A program made the translations under genes and the position numbers. A model generated the notes under the pieces. It did no database searches, had not been told where the DNA came from, and saw only the letters and a list, made by a program, of their open reading frames with translations. From Desulfamplus sp. (GTDB taxonomy: Bacteria > Desulfobacterota > Desulfobacteria > Desulfobacterales > Desulfobacteraceae), in contig JADGBE010000016.1 of NCBI GenBank assembly GCA_015231615.1, forward strand, positions 1-63,288: 63,288 nucleotides of DNA, given 5' to 3'. Position 1 is the stretch's first letter. Every line of letters starts with the position of its first letter. Shown here piece after piece: positions 23,163 to 31,816 of this stretch.

Positions 23163-23945
23163 TTACCCTCTTTTTTTACCAACCAATAAGACAAATCTTG
23201 GTTTATCACTGCTCATTTGGAGTTTTTTAGTAAACAGATATTTGATTTGAATAGGTTCAATTGAGTATTTAGCAATTGTATGTAATAGCTCTTTTAGACG
23301 ACAAAATGGATAGATAAGATTCAAAATTCCATCTCTTTTAAGAAAACGGGCTGCATTAAAGATAAGTTCATCAAGTGTTAATGCTATTTCGTGGCGAGCA
23401 ATTGCTTTTTGAATATTGCTGTTGAGCCTACCACTACCTCTTTTTTTGTATGGTGGATTAGAAATAACTCTATCAAATCGGTAATTTACTATAGAGTTCG
23501 TTCTAAAATTGTTATGGTTAGTAGTGTTGTGTTTATCAATGTATAAAAGCTCAAACTCTTTGAATTGCACCTCTTTAATATCATTATTGATTAACTTTAT
23601 TCTGCTACATAAATTATTTACTTTGATATTTTTTTGTGCAATTTCTGCAAGTTCATTTTGTAGTTCAACTGCGGTGATGTTTATATGTGGATATTTTGTT
23701 GCAAGAAGGAGTGGCATGATACCGCAACCAGTTCCAATATCAAGTATCTCTTCGTCTTTTTTTGGTGTAATATCAGAAACAAGAAGGAACGGATCTATTG
23801 AAAACCTGTATCCTTTATCGGGTTGATCTATTTGAATACTTTTGGCAATTTCAAGAAGCTGACTAACTTCAAGAAGTTGACTAATATTAGCTGTTAGAGG
23901 TTCAGTTATTTGAAATGCAGTAAATGCTCTTTTTGCAATTTCCAA
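23163..23945 (-). CDS. TrmN6-like tRNA adenine-N6 methyltransferase
   Basis: 260 residues. Class I SAM-dependent fold with DIGTGCGIMPLLLA (motif I, about 69-82), AVELQNELAEIAQKN and the catalytic NPPY (about 163-166, followed by KKRGSGRLN). GYRFSIDPFLL ahead of motif I is typical of the YfiC/TrmN6 family that methylates A37 of tRNA1(Val). The start is a TTG; no ATG lies nearby. Substrate assignment is by family. Confidence 0.8.
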   Translation of the reverse strand: MEIAKRAFTAFQITEPLTANISQLLEVSQLLEIAKSIQIDQPDKGYRFSIDPFLLVSDITPKKDEEILDIGTGCGIMPLLLATKYPHINITAVELQNELAEIAQKNIKVNNLCSRIKLINNDIKEVQFKEFELLYIDKHNTTNHNNFRTNSIVNYRFDRVISNPPYKKRGSGRLNSNIQKAIARHEIALTLDELIFNAARFLKRDGILNLIYPFCRLKELLHTIAKYSIEPIQIKYLFTKKLQMSSDKPRFVLLVGKKRG

Positions 23946-23966
23946 TTTATCTACTACCTAAGTAAT

Positions 23967-24272
23967 TCATCTATCCACTCTTCTTATTTTAAACACTATA
24001 TCTTTTACCAATTCCGACTTAAGAGCTTGATTCAATTGTGTAATCATATCTTTTTTAAGGAATTTAAGTTGCTGCAACCAGACTGAATTTGAGACATAAA
24101 CAGTAAGGATACCATCTTTAAATGAAGCTGGCTTAGTCTCTTTAGCAATAAACTCTTTTACTGCAACTTTCCATACACTCCATATCGTCATCATCTCCTT
24201 ATCAGCACTGGGCTTGATATTTTTTAATATATTTTGGAGTATATCACCTATATGTATCAACTTCCCTTTCAT
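23967..24272 (-). CDS. DUF721/DciA-like protein
   Basis: 101 residues. IGDILQNILKNI, then IWSVWKVAVKEFIAKETKP and VSNSVWLQQLKFLKKDMI match DUF721, the domain of DciA, which helps load the replicative helicase in bacteria lacking DnaC. The KH-like core is complete. It lies between the methyltransferase and alcohol dehydrogenase genes on the same strand. Confidence 0.75.
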   Translation of the reverse strand: MKGKLIHIGDILQNILKNIKPSADKEMMTIWSVWKVAVKEFIAKETKPASFKDGILTVYVSNSVWLQQLKFLKKDMITQLNQALKSELVKDIVFKIRRVDR

Positions 24273-24282
24273 TTAGCCCCCT

Positions 24283-25599
24283 TTAAATTTTAGAAAAAAA
24301 CGCTTGCCAAATAATATCTTTAATTTGGTTCAATGATAAGGTTACGGGATTTCCCTTCATACTGCTTGACTCTTTTGATTTTTGGGCAAGTAACTCTATT
24401 TGTGATAATTCAAATTTTGGCAAAGCTATAGAACAAATCTCTTTAATTTTAAGATGGTGTAGAAGCTCATTGATATAATTAATAAGGTCATTGCACTCTG
24501 CTGAACCAGTGTTGTTAGTTAAGATTTCGGCAATCTTGCGATATTTATTGAGAGTTATCTTAATATGTTGGGCGTTTTCAATTTCTTGGCTATTACTAAT
24601 ATGGTTACTGACCACATTGCTTTGGTTTTGGCTCATTTCAATATCGTTGGCAACTCTTATGTTTGCAGAGAGAACTGGTCCGAGAAGTGAAGCACATAAC
24701 AATCCATGTGAAGCATTAACCATTCCGCCCATTGGACCTGCAATACCATGGACAGCACCAAGTTTTGCATTGGAAAGGGTAATTCCGCTCAATAGTGCAG
24801 CAAGGGACATATCTGATCTTGCCTCAATGTTAAGTGGCTCACTATATGCTTTTTTGAATGAACGTGCTACCCTTCTGATGCCTTCTTGAGATAGAGCATC
24901 AGTAATAGGATTAGCAAACTTAGAGGTAAAAGATTCAATAAGCTGTGTAAGTGCATCCATTCCAGTTGTAGCAGTAATTTTAGGAGATGCAAAGATGGTA
25001 AGCTCTGGATCAATAATAGCAATATCAGGATACATCATGTTGCTTCTTAAGCTCACCTTTACTTGATGCTTATTTGAAGCGATTACAGCATTGCTTGTAA
25101 CTTCAGCCCCTGTGCCTGAAGTAGTTGGAATTGCTATCATTGGCAACGGCTTTTCAGTCAGAGGGACTCCATCACCAATCACCTCAAGGTATTTCATTAT
25201 ATTATCAGTGTTAGTCGTCAAAGCTGCAATTGCCTTACCAGCATCAATTACACTACCACCTCCAATTGCAACCACAAAGTCAACTTCTGATTTTCGTGCT
25301 AACTCAACACCATTAATAATATCATCAATAGAAGGTTCTGAAGGTTGTGCAAATAATTCACAAGATATAGCACTTCTCTTTAAACTATTTATAACCTCCC
25401 CTGCCCTACCCTTATTTTTTCCTGTAATCACAAGAGCTTTATCTATTTTAGATTTAATTTTTACTTCAAATTTAGAAGCAAAGCCAGAATCAGAAATATT
25501 TCTGCTTTTGCTATATAAACTTGGAATGTAGTCAACTATATTCTTTGAAACGCCTTGTCCAAAAATTATCTCTACGGGTGAGAAAAATGAAAAATTCAA
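24283..25599 (-). CDS. iron-type alcohol dehydrogenase family protein
   Basis: 438 residues, starting TTG after GGAGAAAGGCA. NAD(P)-binding GGGSVIDAGKA (about 113-123) and PTTSGTGAEVTSNAV are present. In the metal site TGMDALTQLIES has Gln where FucO has His, and GAVHGIAGPMGGMVNASHG keeps two His. This Gln form occurs in part of the family, so metal use is uncertain. A C-terminal insert (about 318-352, SQNQSNVVSNHISNSQE) is unusual. Substrate unknown. Confidence 0.8.
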   Translation of the reverse strand: MNFSFFSPVEIIFGQGVSKNIVDYIPSLYSKSRNISDSGFASKFEVKIKSKIDKALVITGKNKGRAGEVINSLKRSAISCELFAQPSEPSIDDIINGVELARKSEVDFVVAIGGGSVIDAGKAIAALTTNTDNIMKYLEVIGDGVPLTEKPLPMIAIPTTSGTGAEVTSNAVIASNKHQVKVSLRSNMMYPDIAIIDPELTIFASPKITATTGMDALTQLIESFTSKFANPITDALSQEGIRRVARSFKKAYSEPLNIEARSDMSLAALLSGITLSNAKLGAVHGIAGPMGGMVNASHGLLCASLLGPVLSANIRVANDIEMSQNQSNVVSNHISNSQEIENAQHIKITLNKYRKIAEILTNNTGSAECNDLINYINELLHHLKIKEICSIALPKFELSQIELLAQKSKESSSMKGNPVTLSLNQIKDIIWQAFFSKI

Positions 25600-25630
25600 T
25601 GCCTTTCTCCTACTTGCTATATTGGATATG

Positions 25631-25706
25631 TAGCTCTCCTAAATAATTTGTGGAAATAAAAATATTCAATATTTACAAGTAGAGACGCACAGCAGTGCGT
25701 CTCTAC
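25631..25706 (+). repeat. 76-bp dispersed repeat with GTAG hairpin, copy 1
   Basis: Begins TAGCTCTCCTA and ends in a perfect hairpin GTAGAGACGCAC-AGCA-GTGCGTCTCTAC. An inverted copy lies at 35758-35832. It sits upstream of the alcohol dehydrogenase gene. Confidence 0.8.
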
Positions 25707-25737
25707 TTTCAATAACAGAGTGAGCATACATTATTAA

Positions 25738-26208
25738 TCAAAATTTATACCTCTCGGACAACAATTCATTAAATGTTGATATTGACACTTCATAGCTAAA
25801 ACCTCTGTTTTTTAGATAATTCATAACCTTACTTTTGAATTTATCATCATCGTAACTATCCCAGAGCTTAATTTTATTTTTAACAGCAGAAAAAGCAGAA
25901 GCATATTCGTCAACATCCATGACGCAAGACTCTATGGTATCAACTCCAACTCCTTTTTGCCTCAACTCATATCGAATAGCAAATTTTGATTTGGGTTTAA
26001 AGCGTTCTCTTTGTTCAACAAACATTGCTGCAAAATCTTTGTCATTCAAGAGATTTGCCTTTTCAAGTTTTATAATCGTATTATCTATAACCTCTTGGCT
26101 AAATCCTTTTTTTTCAAGATAGAGCCTCATTTCATGCACACTTCTTGCCCTTGGTGCTAAATATCTTATAGATAATTGATATGCTTTTAATATCTCTTTT
26201 TCACTCAT
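25738..26208 (-). CDS. recX: RecX regulatory protein
   Basis: 156 residues. Three tandem helical repeats, with LAPRARSVHEMRLYLEKKGF and FKPKSKFAIRYELRQKGV, match RecX, which binds RecA filaments and limits their activity. Length is normal. recA is not in the window. Confidence 0.85.
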   Translation of the reverse strand: MSEKEILKAYQLSIRYLAPRARSVHEMRLYLEKKGFSQEVIDNTIIKLEKANLLNDKDFAAMFVEQRERFKPKSKFAIRYELRQKGVGVDTIESCVMDVDEYASAFSAVKNKIKLWDSYDDDKFKSKVMNYLKNRGFSYEVSISTFNELLSERYKF

Positions 26209-26252
26209 GGTTTTTTGGCTATATCTCTCTTATCTTGATTCATTGATCTCTT

Positions 26253-27167
26253 TTATTCACAGCTTGAGCTTGTTGAATATTCTTTTGCAACTATTGAAAA
26301 GGGAAGCCTCTTTTCTGGTAAAACCTGCCAACATATATTTAATCTTGCAAGTTCTGCCTGATCTTGCTGCCTTATTATTGAGTGTAATGTAAACGGATTG
26401 CCTGATTTGTGGCGTATCTCCGTATGCGATATAATGAAATCACCATACAAAGACTCTTTATTAAAAACGACATCAATTGTCGCTGGAAAGAATTTAGATA
26501 AAATATTTTCTGGAACGGTCTCAACTCCCCACCCCACAAATATTGCGTTATTAACATGCCCATTCAAATCCAAATCGTGCATTCTTACTTTAAATGGCAA
26601 CTGGTAATGGGTTGTCTCTGGTTTTATAACCTCTGAAAAATGAGATTCTAACCCCTCATTTTTCTCTGTAACTTCAATATTTTTAGAACTAAGAGGTAAC
26701 TCTTTATCCATAAATCTACTAAGTCGGACAGGTCGCCCACTTTTTTTATTGATCATTATCCAACAACCTTTAGCATTTACAAACTCATTTTCCTCTTTTT
26801 CTATCTCTTTGATTGCAAAATTTTCTTCTCCATTATTTATATTTTCTTGACCATCTTTTGTAATTGTAAGAACCCTTATCTCATAAAGGTTCTTACATGG
26901 AAACCTGTACGTCTTAACTCTTACTTTCTCTTGCCAATCTGGGTGGTTTTTAATCTCAATGTGATAACGAAATATGACCCAACCAAGATTCTCCTTTGCT
27001 AACTCAAAACCAGATGTACCCATAAGATGGGCGTGTTCTGAAGCCGCATCTTGTAAAAAATTCATTATACTTACTATTTTTATTGTTCCATGTTTTGCTA
27101 TCGTGGAGTACCCAATGGTTGTCTTTTTTTCGTAAATATTTGAGTTATCTTCTATATTTATCATCAT
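26253..27167 (-). CDS. acyl-ACP thioesterase (FatA-like)
   Basis: 304 residues, double hot-dog fold. LMGTSGFELAKENLGWVIFRYHIEI belongs to the N-terminal hot dog, and MHDLDLNGHVNNAIFVGWGVET (about 194-215) holds the Asn/His active-site region of the second. It releases fatty acids from acyl carrier protein. It is 44 bases from recX and on the same strand. Confidence 0.85.
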   Translation of the reverse strand: MMINIEDNSNIYEKKTTIGYSTIAKHGTIKIVSIMNFLQDAASEHAHLMGTSGFELAKENLGWVIFRYHIEIKNHPDWQEKVRVKTYRFPCKNLYEIRVLTITKDGQENINNGEENFAIKEIEKEENEFVNAKGCWIMINKKSGRPVRLSRFMDKELPLSSKNIEVTEKNEGLESHFSEVIKPETTHYQLPFKVRMHDLDLNGHVNNAIFVGWGVETVPENILSKFFPATIDVVFNKESLYGDFIISHTEIRHKSGNPFTLHSIIRQQDQAELARLNICWQVLPEKRLPFSIVAKEYSTSSSCE

Positions 27168-27225
27168 TTCTCATCGCAACTTTTATCAATTTTTCTTCTA
27201 TAATTTTTATACTTCCAAGGGGGCA

Positions 27226-27275
27226 TAACATAAGCAGCTTCGCTGCAATTATTGTTGGATTGAAATTCCTGAAAA
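27226..27275 (+). repeat. dispersed repeat, copy 1
   Basis: GCAGCTTCGCTGCAATTATT and flanks are repeated at 62936-62985, with a 24-base exact core and looser similarity over about 50 bases. The core holds a small GCAG/CTGC hairpin. It lies between the thioesterase and agmatinase genes. Confidence 0.6.
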
Positions 27276-27296
27276 ATCAAATCTTTTATTCTTGGG

Positions 27297-28244
27297 CTAA
27301 ATGAACCTCTGAACCATCCCCATCACAGAGTAGGCAAGTTGGGCAGCCGCAAAATCTGAAGCATGATCACCCTCAATTGGTGCAAGTTCAACAACATCAA
27401 ATCCTATCACCTCTCTTGTCCTAATGATATTTTCAAGCAAAATCATAGTGTCATACCAGCCAATACCACCCGGAACAGGTGTTCCTGTTGCCCTGATTAC
27501 AGAGGGATCAAGTCCATCAACATCTAAGGTGATGTAAACTTTTTTGGGAAATCCTGATGGCAAAATATCGTAATCAACATTAGATGTAGATGCAGATTTA
27601 TAAACAAAATCAGAGTTCAAGTCAGGCTTAGAACTATATTTGGCAATAGATGTTATGCCTTTAATATGAATTTCTCTTGCATCTATAAACTCAATATTTT
27701 TCTCTTTTCTAAAAACAACCTCTTCATGGGAGATTGCCCGCACACCAATCTGAAACAGAGGAATACCAAGATCATCAACAGCTCTGTGCATTACACAGGC
27801 ATGGCTTAATCGGTTGCCATGATAGGTATCTCTAAGGTCAGCATGGGCATCAATCTGAATAATACCAAATGGTGTTGTTGAGTATCGTTTAAATGCCCTG
27901 AGAGAACCAAGTGTTACTGTGTGTTCTCCACCAAGCAATACAGGAATCGCATTAAATGAGAGTGATTTAGTAACCGCATCTTCAATACGCTCTAAAACCA
28001 ATTCAGGGTCGCCTTTGCAATCAATTGGTAAAGCTGTATAAATACCAGCATCACGGATAACAGATAAAGATTGCGAATAGTCCCACGCCTCAAGCTGATC
28101 CGAAGCCTCAAGAATTGCCTTTGGTCCTAATGCTGTCCCATTTTTGTATGATACTGATAATTCCATTGGTGCTGGAATTACATGAAAAAGACACTCATCT
28201 TCTTTTGTTTTACCTTCAACTATCTCTGATTCTAAGAATTTCAA
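27297..28244 (-). CDS. speB: agmatinase / ureohydrolase SpeB
   Basis: 315 residues. The Mn2+ site motifs GGEHTVT (about 108-114), DAHADLRDTY (about 132-141) and DVDGLDPS (about 233-240) are intact. With SpeA encoded at 42167-44104 it would make putrescine from agmatine. The start is TTG with AGGAG nine bases upstream. A perfect palindrome separates it from nspC. Confidence 0.85.
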   Translation of the reverse strand: MKFLESEIVEGKTKEDECLFHVIPAPMELSVSYKNGTALGPKAILEASDQLEAWDYSQSLSVIRDAGIYTALPIDCKGDPELVLERIEDAVTKSLSFNAIPVLLGGEHTVTLGSLRAFKRYSTTPFGIIQIDAHADLRDTYHGNRLSHACVMHRAVDDLGIPLFQIGVRAISHEEVVFRKEKNIEFIDAREIHIKGITSIAKYSSKPDLNSDFVYKSASTSNVDYDILPSGFPKKVYITLDVDGLDPSVIRATGTPVPGGIGWYDTMILLENIIRTREVIGFDVVELAPIEGDHASDFAAAQLAYSVMGMVQRFI

Positions 28245-28342
28245 ATTTTTATGCTCCTGAGTAATTAATGGATTTTTTTTTGATGGGTTGGGTTTTCATA
28301 AAAGAAATGCCGATTTCGGGCTTTTTAAGATGCATTAGCATT

Positions 28343-28375
28343 AGATTTGACAACTTTTAAAAAGTTGTCAAATCT
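28343..28375. terminator. perfect 33-base palindrome between nspC and speB
   Basis: Two 16-base arms, starting AGATTTGACAACTTTT, around a single A. It lies 12 bases after the nspC stop. It could attenuate transcription between nspC and speB or mark an mRNA processing site. Confidence 0.6.
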
Positions 28376-28387
28376 TAAAATAGCAGA

Positions 28388-29629
28388 TTATGATAGTCTA
28401 TGTTTAAAGTCAGAATAACCAAACTCTCTCACCATCTCAATTTTTTTATCATCTTTTCTGATTAAGGCAATTGAGGGAAGTTGAACTCCGTTAAACGTGT
28501 TAGTTTTTACCATTGAGTAGATCGCCATATCTGTAAAAACGAGTTTATCTCCAACTTTGAGTAGCTCTTTAAAGGCATACTTTCCTGCAACATCGCCAGC
28601 AAGACAGGATAATCCGCCGATCCTGTAAATATATTGCTCTTTTTTATAGCTATTTTCTTCCAATTCAGTGGTATTGGTAGATAGATCATCTGGGTTGGTT
28701 GAGTTCACAATATTTGGGCGATATGGCATCTCCATCACATCAGGAGTATGGGCAGGCACGCATCCATCCATTATAACAATATCTATATCTGGCTTATCGT
28801 TTATAATATCTAAAACTGTTGCCACAAAATATCCTGCATTTAGAGCCACTGCTTCCCCGGGTTCAAGATAGACCTGAACACCCCATTTTTGTTGGAAATC
28901 GTTTATAATTTTCTCAAGCAACTTTATATTGTAACCAATTCGAGTAATATGGTGCCCACCTCCAAAATTTACATATTTCATTTTGGGAATAAATTCAGCA
29001 AACTTTGACTCTACAGCCTTAACAGTTCTCTCTAAACAATCAGAATCTTGTTCACAAAGATTATGCCAATGAAGACCAGTTATCACCGAATCAAGAGGCT
29101 CTTTTTTTGAATCTATAAAATGTATTGAATTGGCATGTTTAATAAAATTAGAGTATTTCACTCCAAGCCTTGAACCAGAAGCACATGGATCATAAATTGG
29201 AATTGCCCCTTCTGAATGTTCAGGGTTTATGCGGATAGCAAACTCAATCTCTCTATTAAGCTCTTTTGCTTTTTTTTTCACTAAAGGGATAAACCGCCTA
29301 AGTTGAGCAAATGAATTGAAAACTAAATGATCTGTGGTTTCGCACAAATCAAGAATGTCTTTTTCAGAATAAGCAGCCGCAAAGGTATGAACCTCTTTTT
29401 TAAACTCTTCGCGACCAAGCCTTGCCTCATGTGGAGAGCTTGCACAAACTCCATCTAATACTTGGCTTAAAAGTGGAAAGACCCTAAACATTGAAAAACA
29501 TTTTAGAGCAAGCAAAATCTTACAGCCAGTATTTTGTTTAACTGATGAGAGAATATCAAGATTTTTGGCAAGAAGAGACTCATCAACAACAAAGCATGGG
29601 GTTTTTATCTCTTGAGGATTAAAGTTCAT
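28388..29629 (-). CDS. nspC: carboxynorspermidine decarboxylase
   Basis: 413 residues from the ATG at 29629 (GAAGGAAAAAA upstream). PLP-dependent fold III: ALKCFSMFRVFP holds the PLP Lys (about 43), HWHNLCEQ, NFGGGHHITR and EPGEAVAL bind PLP phosphate, and GCVPAHTPDVMEMPYRP is near the active-site Cys. It decarboxylates carboxy(nor)spermidine to (nor)spermidine. The partner synthase gene is 11 kb away at 40899-42095. Confidence 0.9.
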   Translation of the reverse strand: MNFNPQEIKTPCFVVDESLLAKNLDILSSVKQNTGCKILLALKCFSMFRVFPLLSQVLDGVCASSPHEARLGREEFKKEVHTFAAAYSEKDILDLCETTDHLVFNSFAQLRRFIPLVKKKAKELNREIEFAIRINPEHSEGAIPIYDPCASGSRLGVKYSNFIKHANSIHFIDSKKEPLDSVITGLHWHNLCEQDSDCLERTVKAVESKFAEFIPKMKYVNFGGGHHITRIGYNIKLLEKIINDFQQKWGVQVYLEPGEAVALNAGYFVATVLDIINDKPDIDIVIMDGCVPAHTPDVMEMPYRPNIVNSTNPDDLSTNTTELEENSYKKEQYIYRIGGLSCLAGDVAGKYAFKELLKVGDKLVFTDMAIYSMVKTNTFNGVQLPSIALIRKDDKKIEMVREFGYSDFKHRLS

Positions 29630-29735
29630 TTTTTTCCTTCTCATAATTCATCTTTGGTTGTCATGAATTTAAATGATGATAATTTTTTGCTGTCTGAATC
29701 AGGATGTTCGGGATTATACTATCCAAGATCATCAA

Positions 29736-29835
29736 GCTTAACGACAAATTCAACGGCAGACCTACGGCGACCACCAACGCCGATTAGCCGCAAACCAACA
29801 CCCCGTAGGGCTGTCCGCTGAAATGCTGGGTTAAA
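29736..29835 (-). repeat. integron attC site, terminal
   Basis: Minus strand: TTTTAACCCAGC and ATTTCAGCGGACAG at the 5' side pair imperfectly with the 3' side GGTCTGCCGTTGAATT and GTCGTTAAGC, with extrahelical bases and a loop of about 30 bases. The 3' core GTTAAGC fits GTTRRRY. It closes the last cassette, ahead of nspC. Confidence 0.75.
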
Positions 29836-29920
29836 ACCTTTTTGCCACTAAACGATTTGATTTATAAAACAGGGCTTGAAGTTAGATTAACTGCCTGATT
29901 TCCAAGCACTACTTGATTGG

Positions 29921-30316
29921 TCAAGATGGTTTGAATACTTTTATCTGTGTTGATTCTTTCAGTTTTTCGTCTTCAGTAATCAGTATAAAGTCATTTTCCA
30001 ATGCTGTTGCAGCAATGAAACGGTCAGCAGGGTCTTTATGCGGAAGTTCAAGAGTTCTGCTTTTGATGGCAATTGAGTGTGATAACTGTGCTTCTTTTAC
30101 AGGACTTTTTTTTAGAGCTTCGGCTATCCACTCGTTTGGTGACGGTAAAAGTTCAATCCGCTTTTTCTCAGCTAAAATTAAAGTTTCCCATACCGTAATT
30201 GGAGATATGAACAACTCATTATCTTTGTTCTCAAGCACCTTCACAACGTTTGCGTCAAGTTTATCAGGCTCAAGGAGACTCCACAGCCATATATGTGTAT
30301 CCAGCAAATATTTCAT
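29921..30316 (-). CDS. VapC-like PIN-domain toxin
   Basis: 131 residues. LLDTHIWLWSLLEP, ITVWETLILAEKK and HKDPADRFIAATALEN carry the acidic residues of a PIN ribonuclease. The start overlaps the antitoxin stop by four bases. It forms an integron cassette with the upstream antitoxin. Confidence 0.9.
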   Translation of the reverse strand: MKYLLDTHIWLWSLLEPDKLDANVVKVLENKDNELFISPITVWETLILAEKKRIELLPSPNEWIAEALKKSPVKEAQLSHSIAIKSRTLELPHKDPADRFIAATALENDFILITEDEKLKESTQIKVFKPS

Positions 30317-30552
30317 TCTGAAAGCACCTTCCAGTTATCAGTATCTTCTGCAGGTGAAATAATATCTCCTGTAATCTTGCCCTTACCCTTCATACACCCA
30401 AGCCATGACTCTTGTTCAGGATAAGAAACGGGGACAATCTTTACTAAAAATTTTCCTTTGTCCCTTATTATTACAGGTCGATGAGAATTGATTACTGAGT
30501 TGATAACATCGTAAACATTATTCTGAAAATTCAAAAGCTGCACTTCTTCCAT
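30313..30552 (-). CDS. Phd/YefM-like antitoxin
   Basis: 79 residues from the ATG at 30552 (AAGGAGGAATATA upstream; the longer frame begins inside the attC-like sequence). The N-terminal 50 residues (NVYDVINSVINSHRPVIIRD) fit the Phd fold that binds operator DNA; the tail covers the VapC toxin. Confidence 0.8.
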   Translation of the reverse strand: MEEVQLLNFQNNVYDVINSVINSHRPVIIRDKGKFLVKIVPVSYPEQESWLGCMKGKGKITGDIISPAEDTDNWKVLSE

Positions 30553-30560
30553 TATATTCC

Positions 30561-30656
30561 TCCTTATCTTATGAGACAGCCCACGGCGACCACCAACACC
30601 GATTAACCACAAACCAACACGCCGTAGGGCTGTCCCCTAAAACGCTGGGTTAGAGC
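30561..30656 (-). repeat. degenerate attC-like site
   Basis: Minus strand: TCTAACCCAGCG, then GACAGCCCTACGGCG pairing with CGCCGTGGGCTGTC around a 31-base loop. It is about 75 percent like the terminal attC over the 5' and middle parts. The 3' end lacks a GTTRRRY core and runs straight into the antitoxin ribosome site. Confidence 0.55.
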
Positions 30657-30686
30657 CTTTGATTGTTAAAATATTGTTTATAATTT

Positions 30687-30926
30687 TTATAAAATACAGT
30701 CATCTTCTTCAGGCTCTACACATGGAACAGCTTTCATAACCCTGTCAAAGTCATCTCGCCTCCCTTTTTTAGCTTCTTCTTCTAAATAATTTTCTGTTAG
30801 TATGGCTGACATTTTTTCCGCAGCAGCAAGAATAAGAAACTGAGTTGTAGATATTCCTTCTGTTTTCGAAAGCTCGTTTATTTTAGTATGCAGAGACTTT
30901 GGTAATTCTAAAGTTATAGAACTCAT
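30687..30926 (-). CDS. CopG/RHH-like antitoxin
   Basis: 79 residues. ITLELPKSLHTKINELSKTE followed by STTQFLILAAAEKMSAIL is a ribbon-helix-helix; the C-terminus is acidic (EPEEDDCIL). Overlaps the toxin gene by four bases, with the toxin first. Confidence 0.75.
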   Translation of the reverse strand: MSSITLELPKSLHTKINELSKTEGISTTQFLILAAAEKMSAILTENYLEEEAKKGRRDDFDRVMKAVPCVEPEEDDCIL

Positions 30927-31351
30927 GATTTTTCATTCCTCATTATTTTCAAAAATTCTCCAGGAGTTACAGGCGTAATGCCAAAATGTTCTTTAACTCC
31001 TTTAAAGTCCTTTAGATTATAGGTTATTATGTATCTACTTTGCGAAGCAACAGCAACTTCTAAAACCATATCATCTTTAGGATCATTGAGCCAAGGACGC
31101 CAAAGAAAGAAGATTTGCTGTTTATGAGCAATACTACAAATATAACGCAGAAAAGCAAGAATATCCTCAACTTTACTTACCCCAGTCATATGTTCAGGTC
31201 GTGTGAGAACATCTTGATATTCAACATACAAAGGGATACTCAAAGCGATTTGAAACATATCAGAAGGAAGTTGTGATATTAAGGCATAAGAAGCTCCCTT
31301 ATTGGATTTGAGGGCAGAAACAAAAATATTAGTATCAAGAATAACTTTCAT
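30923..31351 (-). CDS. PIN-domain toxin (COG1569-like)
   Basis: 142 residues. ILDTNIFVSALKSNKGASYAL, IPLYVEYQDVLTRPEHM and DPKDDMVLEVAVASQSRYIITYNLKDF match the COG1569 group of PIN-domain toxin-antitoxin nucleases. Likely degrades RNA when the downstream antitoxin is lost. Confidence 0.85.
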   Translation of the reverse strand: MKVILDTNIFVSALKSNKGASYALISQLPSDMFQIALSIPLYVEYQDVLTRPEHMTGVSKVEDILAFLRYICSIAHKQQIFFLWRPWLNDPKDDMVLEVAVASQSRYIITYNLKDFKGVKEHFGITPVTPGEFLKIMRNEKS

Positions 31352-31501
31352 TTTTTATAGTTATATTCGGTAATTGAAATTTTATCTGAGAATGTTTTCA
31401 GCCGTATGGTGGTAAATCATACGGCAAAGCATAGTAAATTATACAAAATTGAACATATTATTTAAAACAGATAAAAGCAAAAAAAATTCATTAGCTTCCT
31501 C
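31352..31501 (-). promoter_or_regulatory. gap with likely promoter for the PIN toxin cassette
   Basis: Minus strand TATAAT at 31443-31438 is a perfect -10; the -35 is weak. Downstream GCCGTATG and CATACGGC (31401-31425) form an 8-bp hairpin in the leader. I see no attC here, so the zinc-knuckle and PIN genes may share one cassette or an attC was lost. Confidence 0.4.
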
Positions 31502-31729
31502 TTATTTTTCTGGACATGTTGCGGAATTATGACCTCTTCGACCGCATATACCACATGCTCTACTATACGGACATGTTGCAGCGTTGTGTCCTGTCCTACC
31601 ACAAAGTGCACATGTGGTTTGTCTTTTATTCCCACTATCTGGTGTAATCGTTGATATAAATTCTCCTACCGTTGTTACAGCGTTTGCCAATGATTTTAAA
31701 AGCCCCAGCCAATCAGTCCCTTGTGCCAT
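31502..31729 (-). CDS. small protein with two CCHC zinc knuckles
   Basis: 75 residues from the ATG at 31729, after GAGGAGTAGCAAAA (the longer frame starts in the attC). The C-terminal half has two C-x2-C-x4-H-x4-C knuckles, CALCGRTGHNAATC and CGICGRRGHNSATC, a fold that binds single-stranded nucleic acid in retroviral Gag and some host proteins. The N-terminal half is a helical stretch (LLKSLANAVTTVGEFIS). Function unknown. Confidence 0.7.
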   Translation of the reverse strand: MAQGTDWLGLLKSLANAVTTVGEFISTITPDSGNKRQTTCALCGRTGHNAATCPYSRACGICGRRGHNSATCPEK

Positions 31730-31742
31730 TTTTGCTACTCCT

Positions 31743-31816
31743 CTAACGACAAGCTCAGCGGCGGCAATGGAGCGCAGCGGAATTGCCGTCCGGTGCAGCG
31801 CCTTGTTGGGCGTTAA
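31743..31816 (-). repeat. integron attC site
   Basis: Minus strand: GTTAACGCCCAACAAGGCGC at the 5' side and GCTGAGCTTGTCGTTAGAGG at the 3' side, with an inner stem CGGCAATTCCG/ATTGCCGCCG. This is a typical attC, with R cores AAC and GTTAG and the spacer layout of chromosomal integrons. The methyltransferase stop lies inside it. Confidence 0.9.

Noticed and set aside
31352..31501. attC between the zinc-knuckle and PIN genes
   Set aside because: Only a short 8-bp hairpin and a promoter-like TATAAT are present; no AAC/GTTRRRY core pair.
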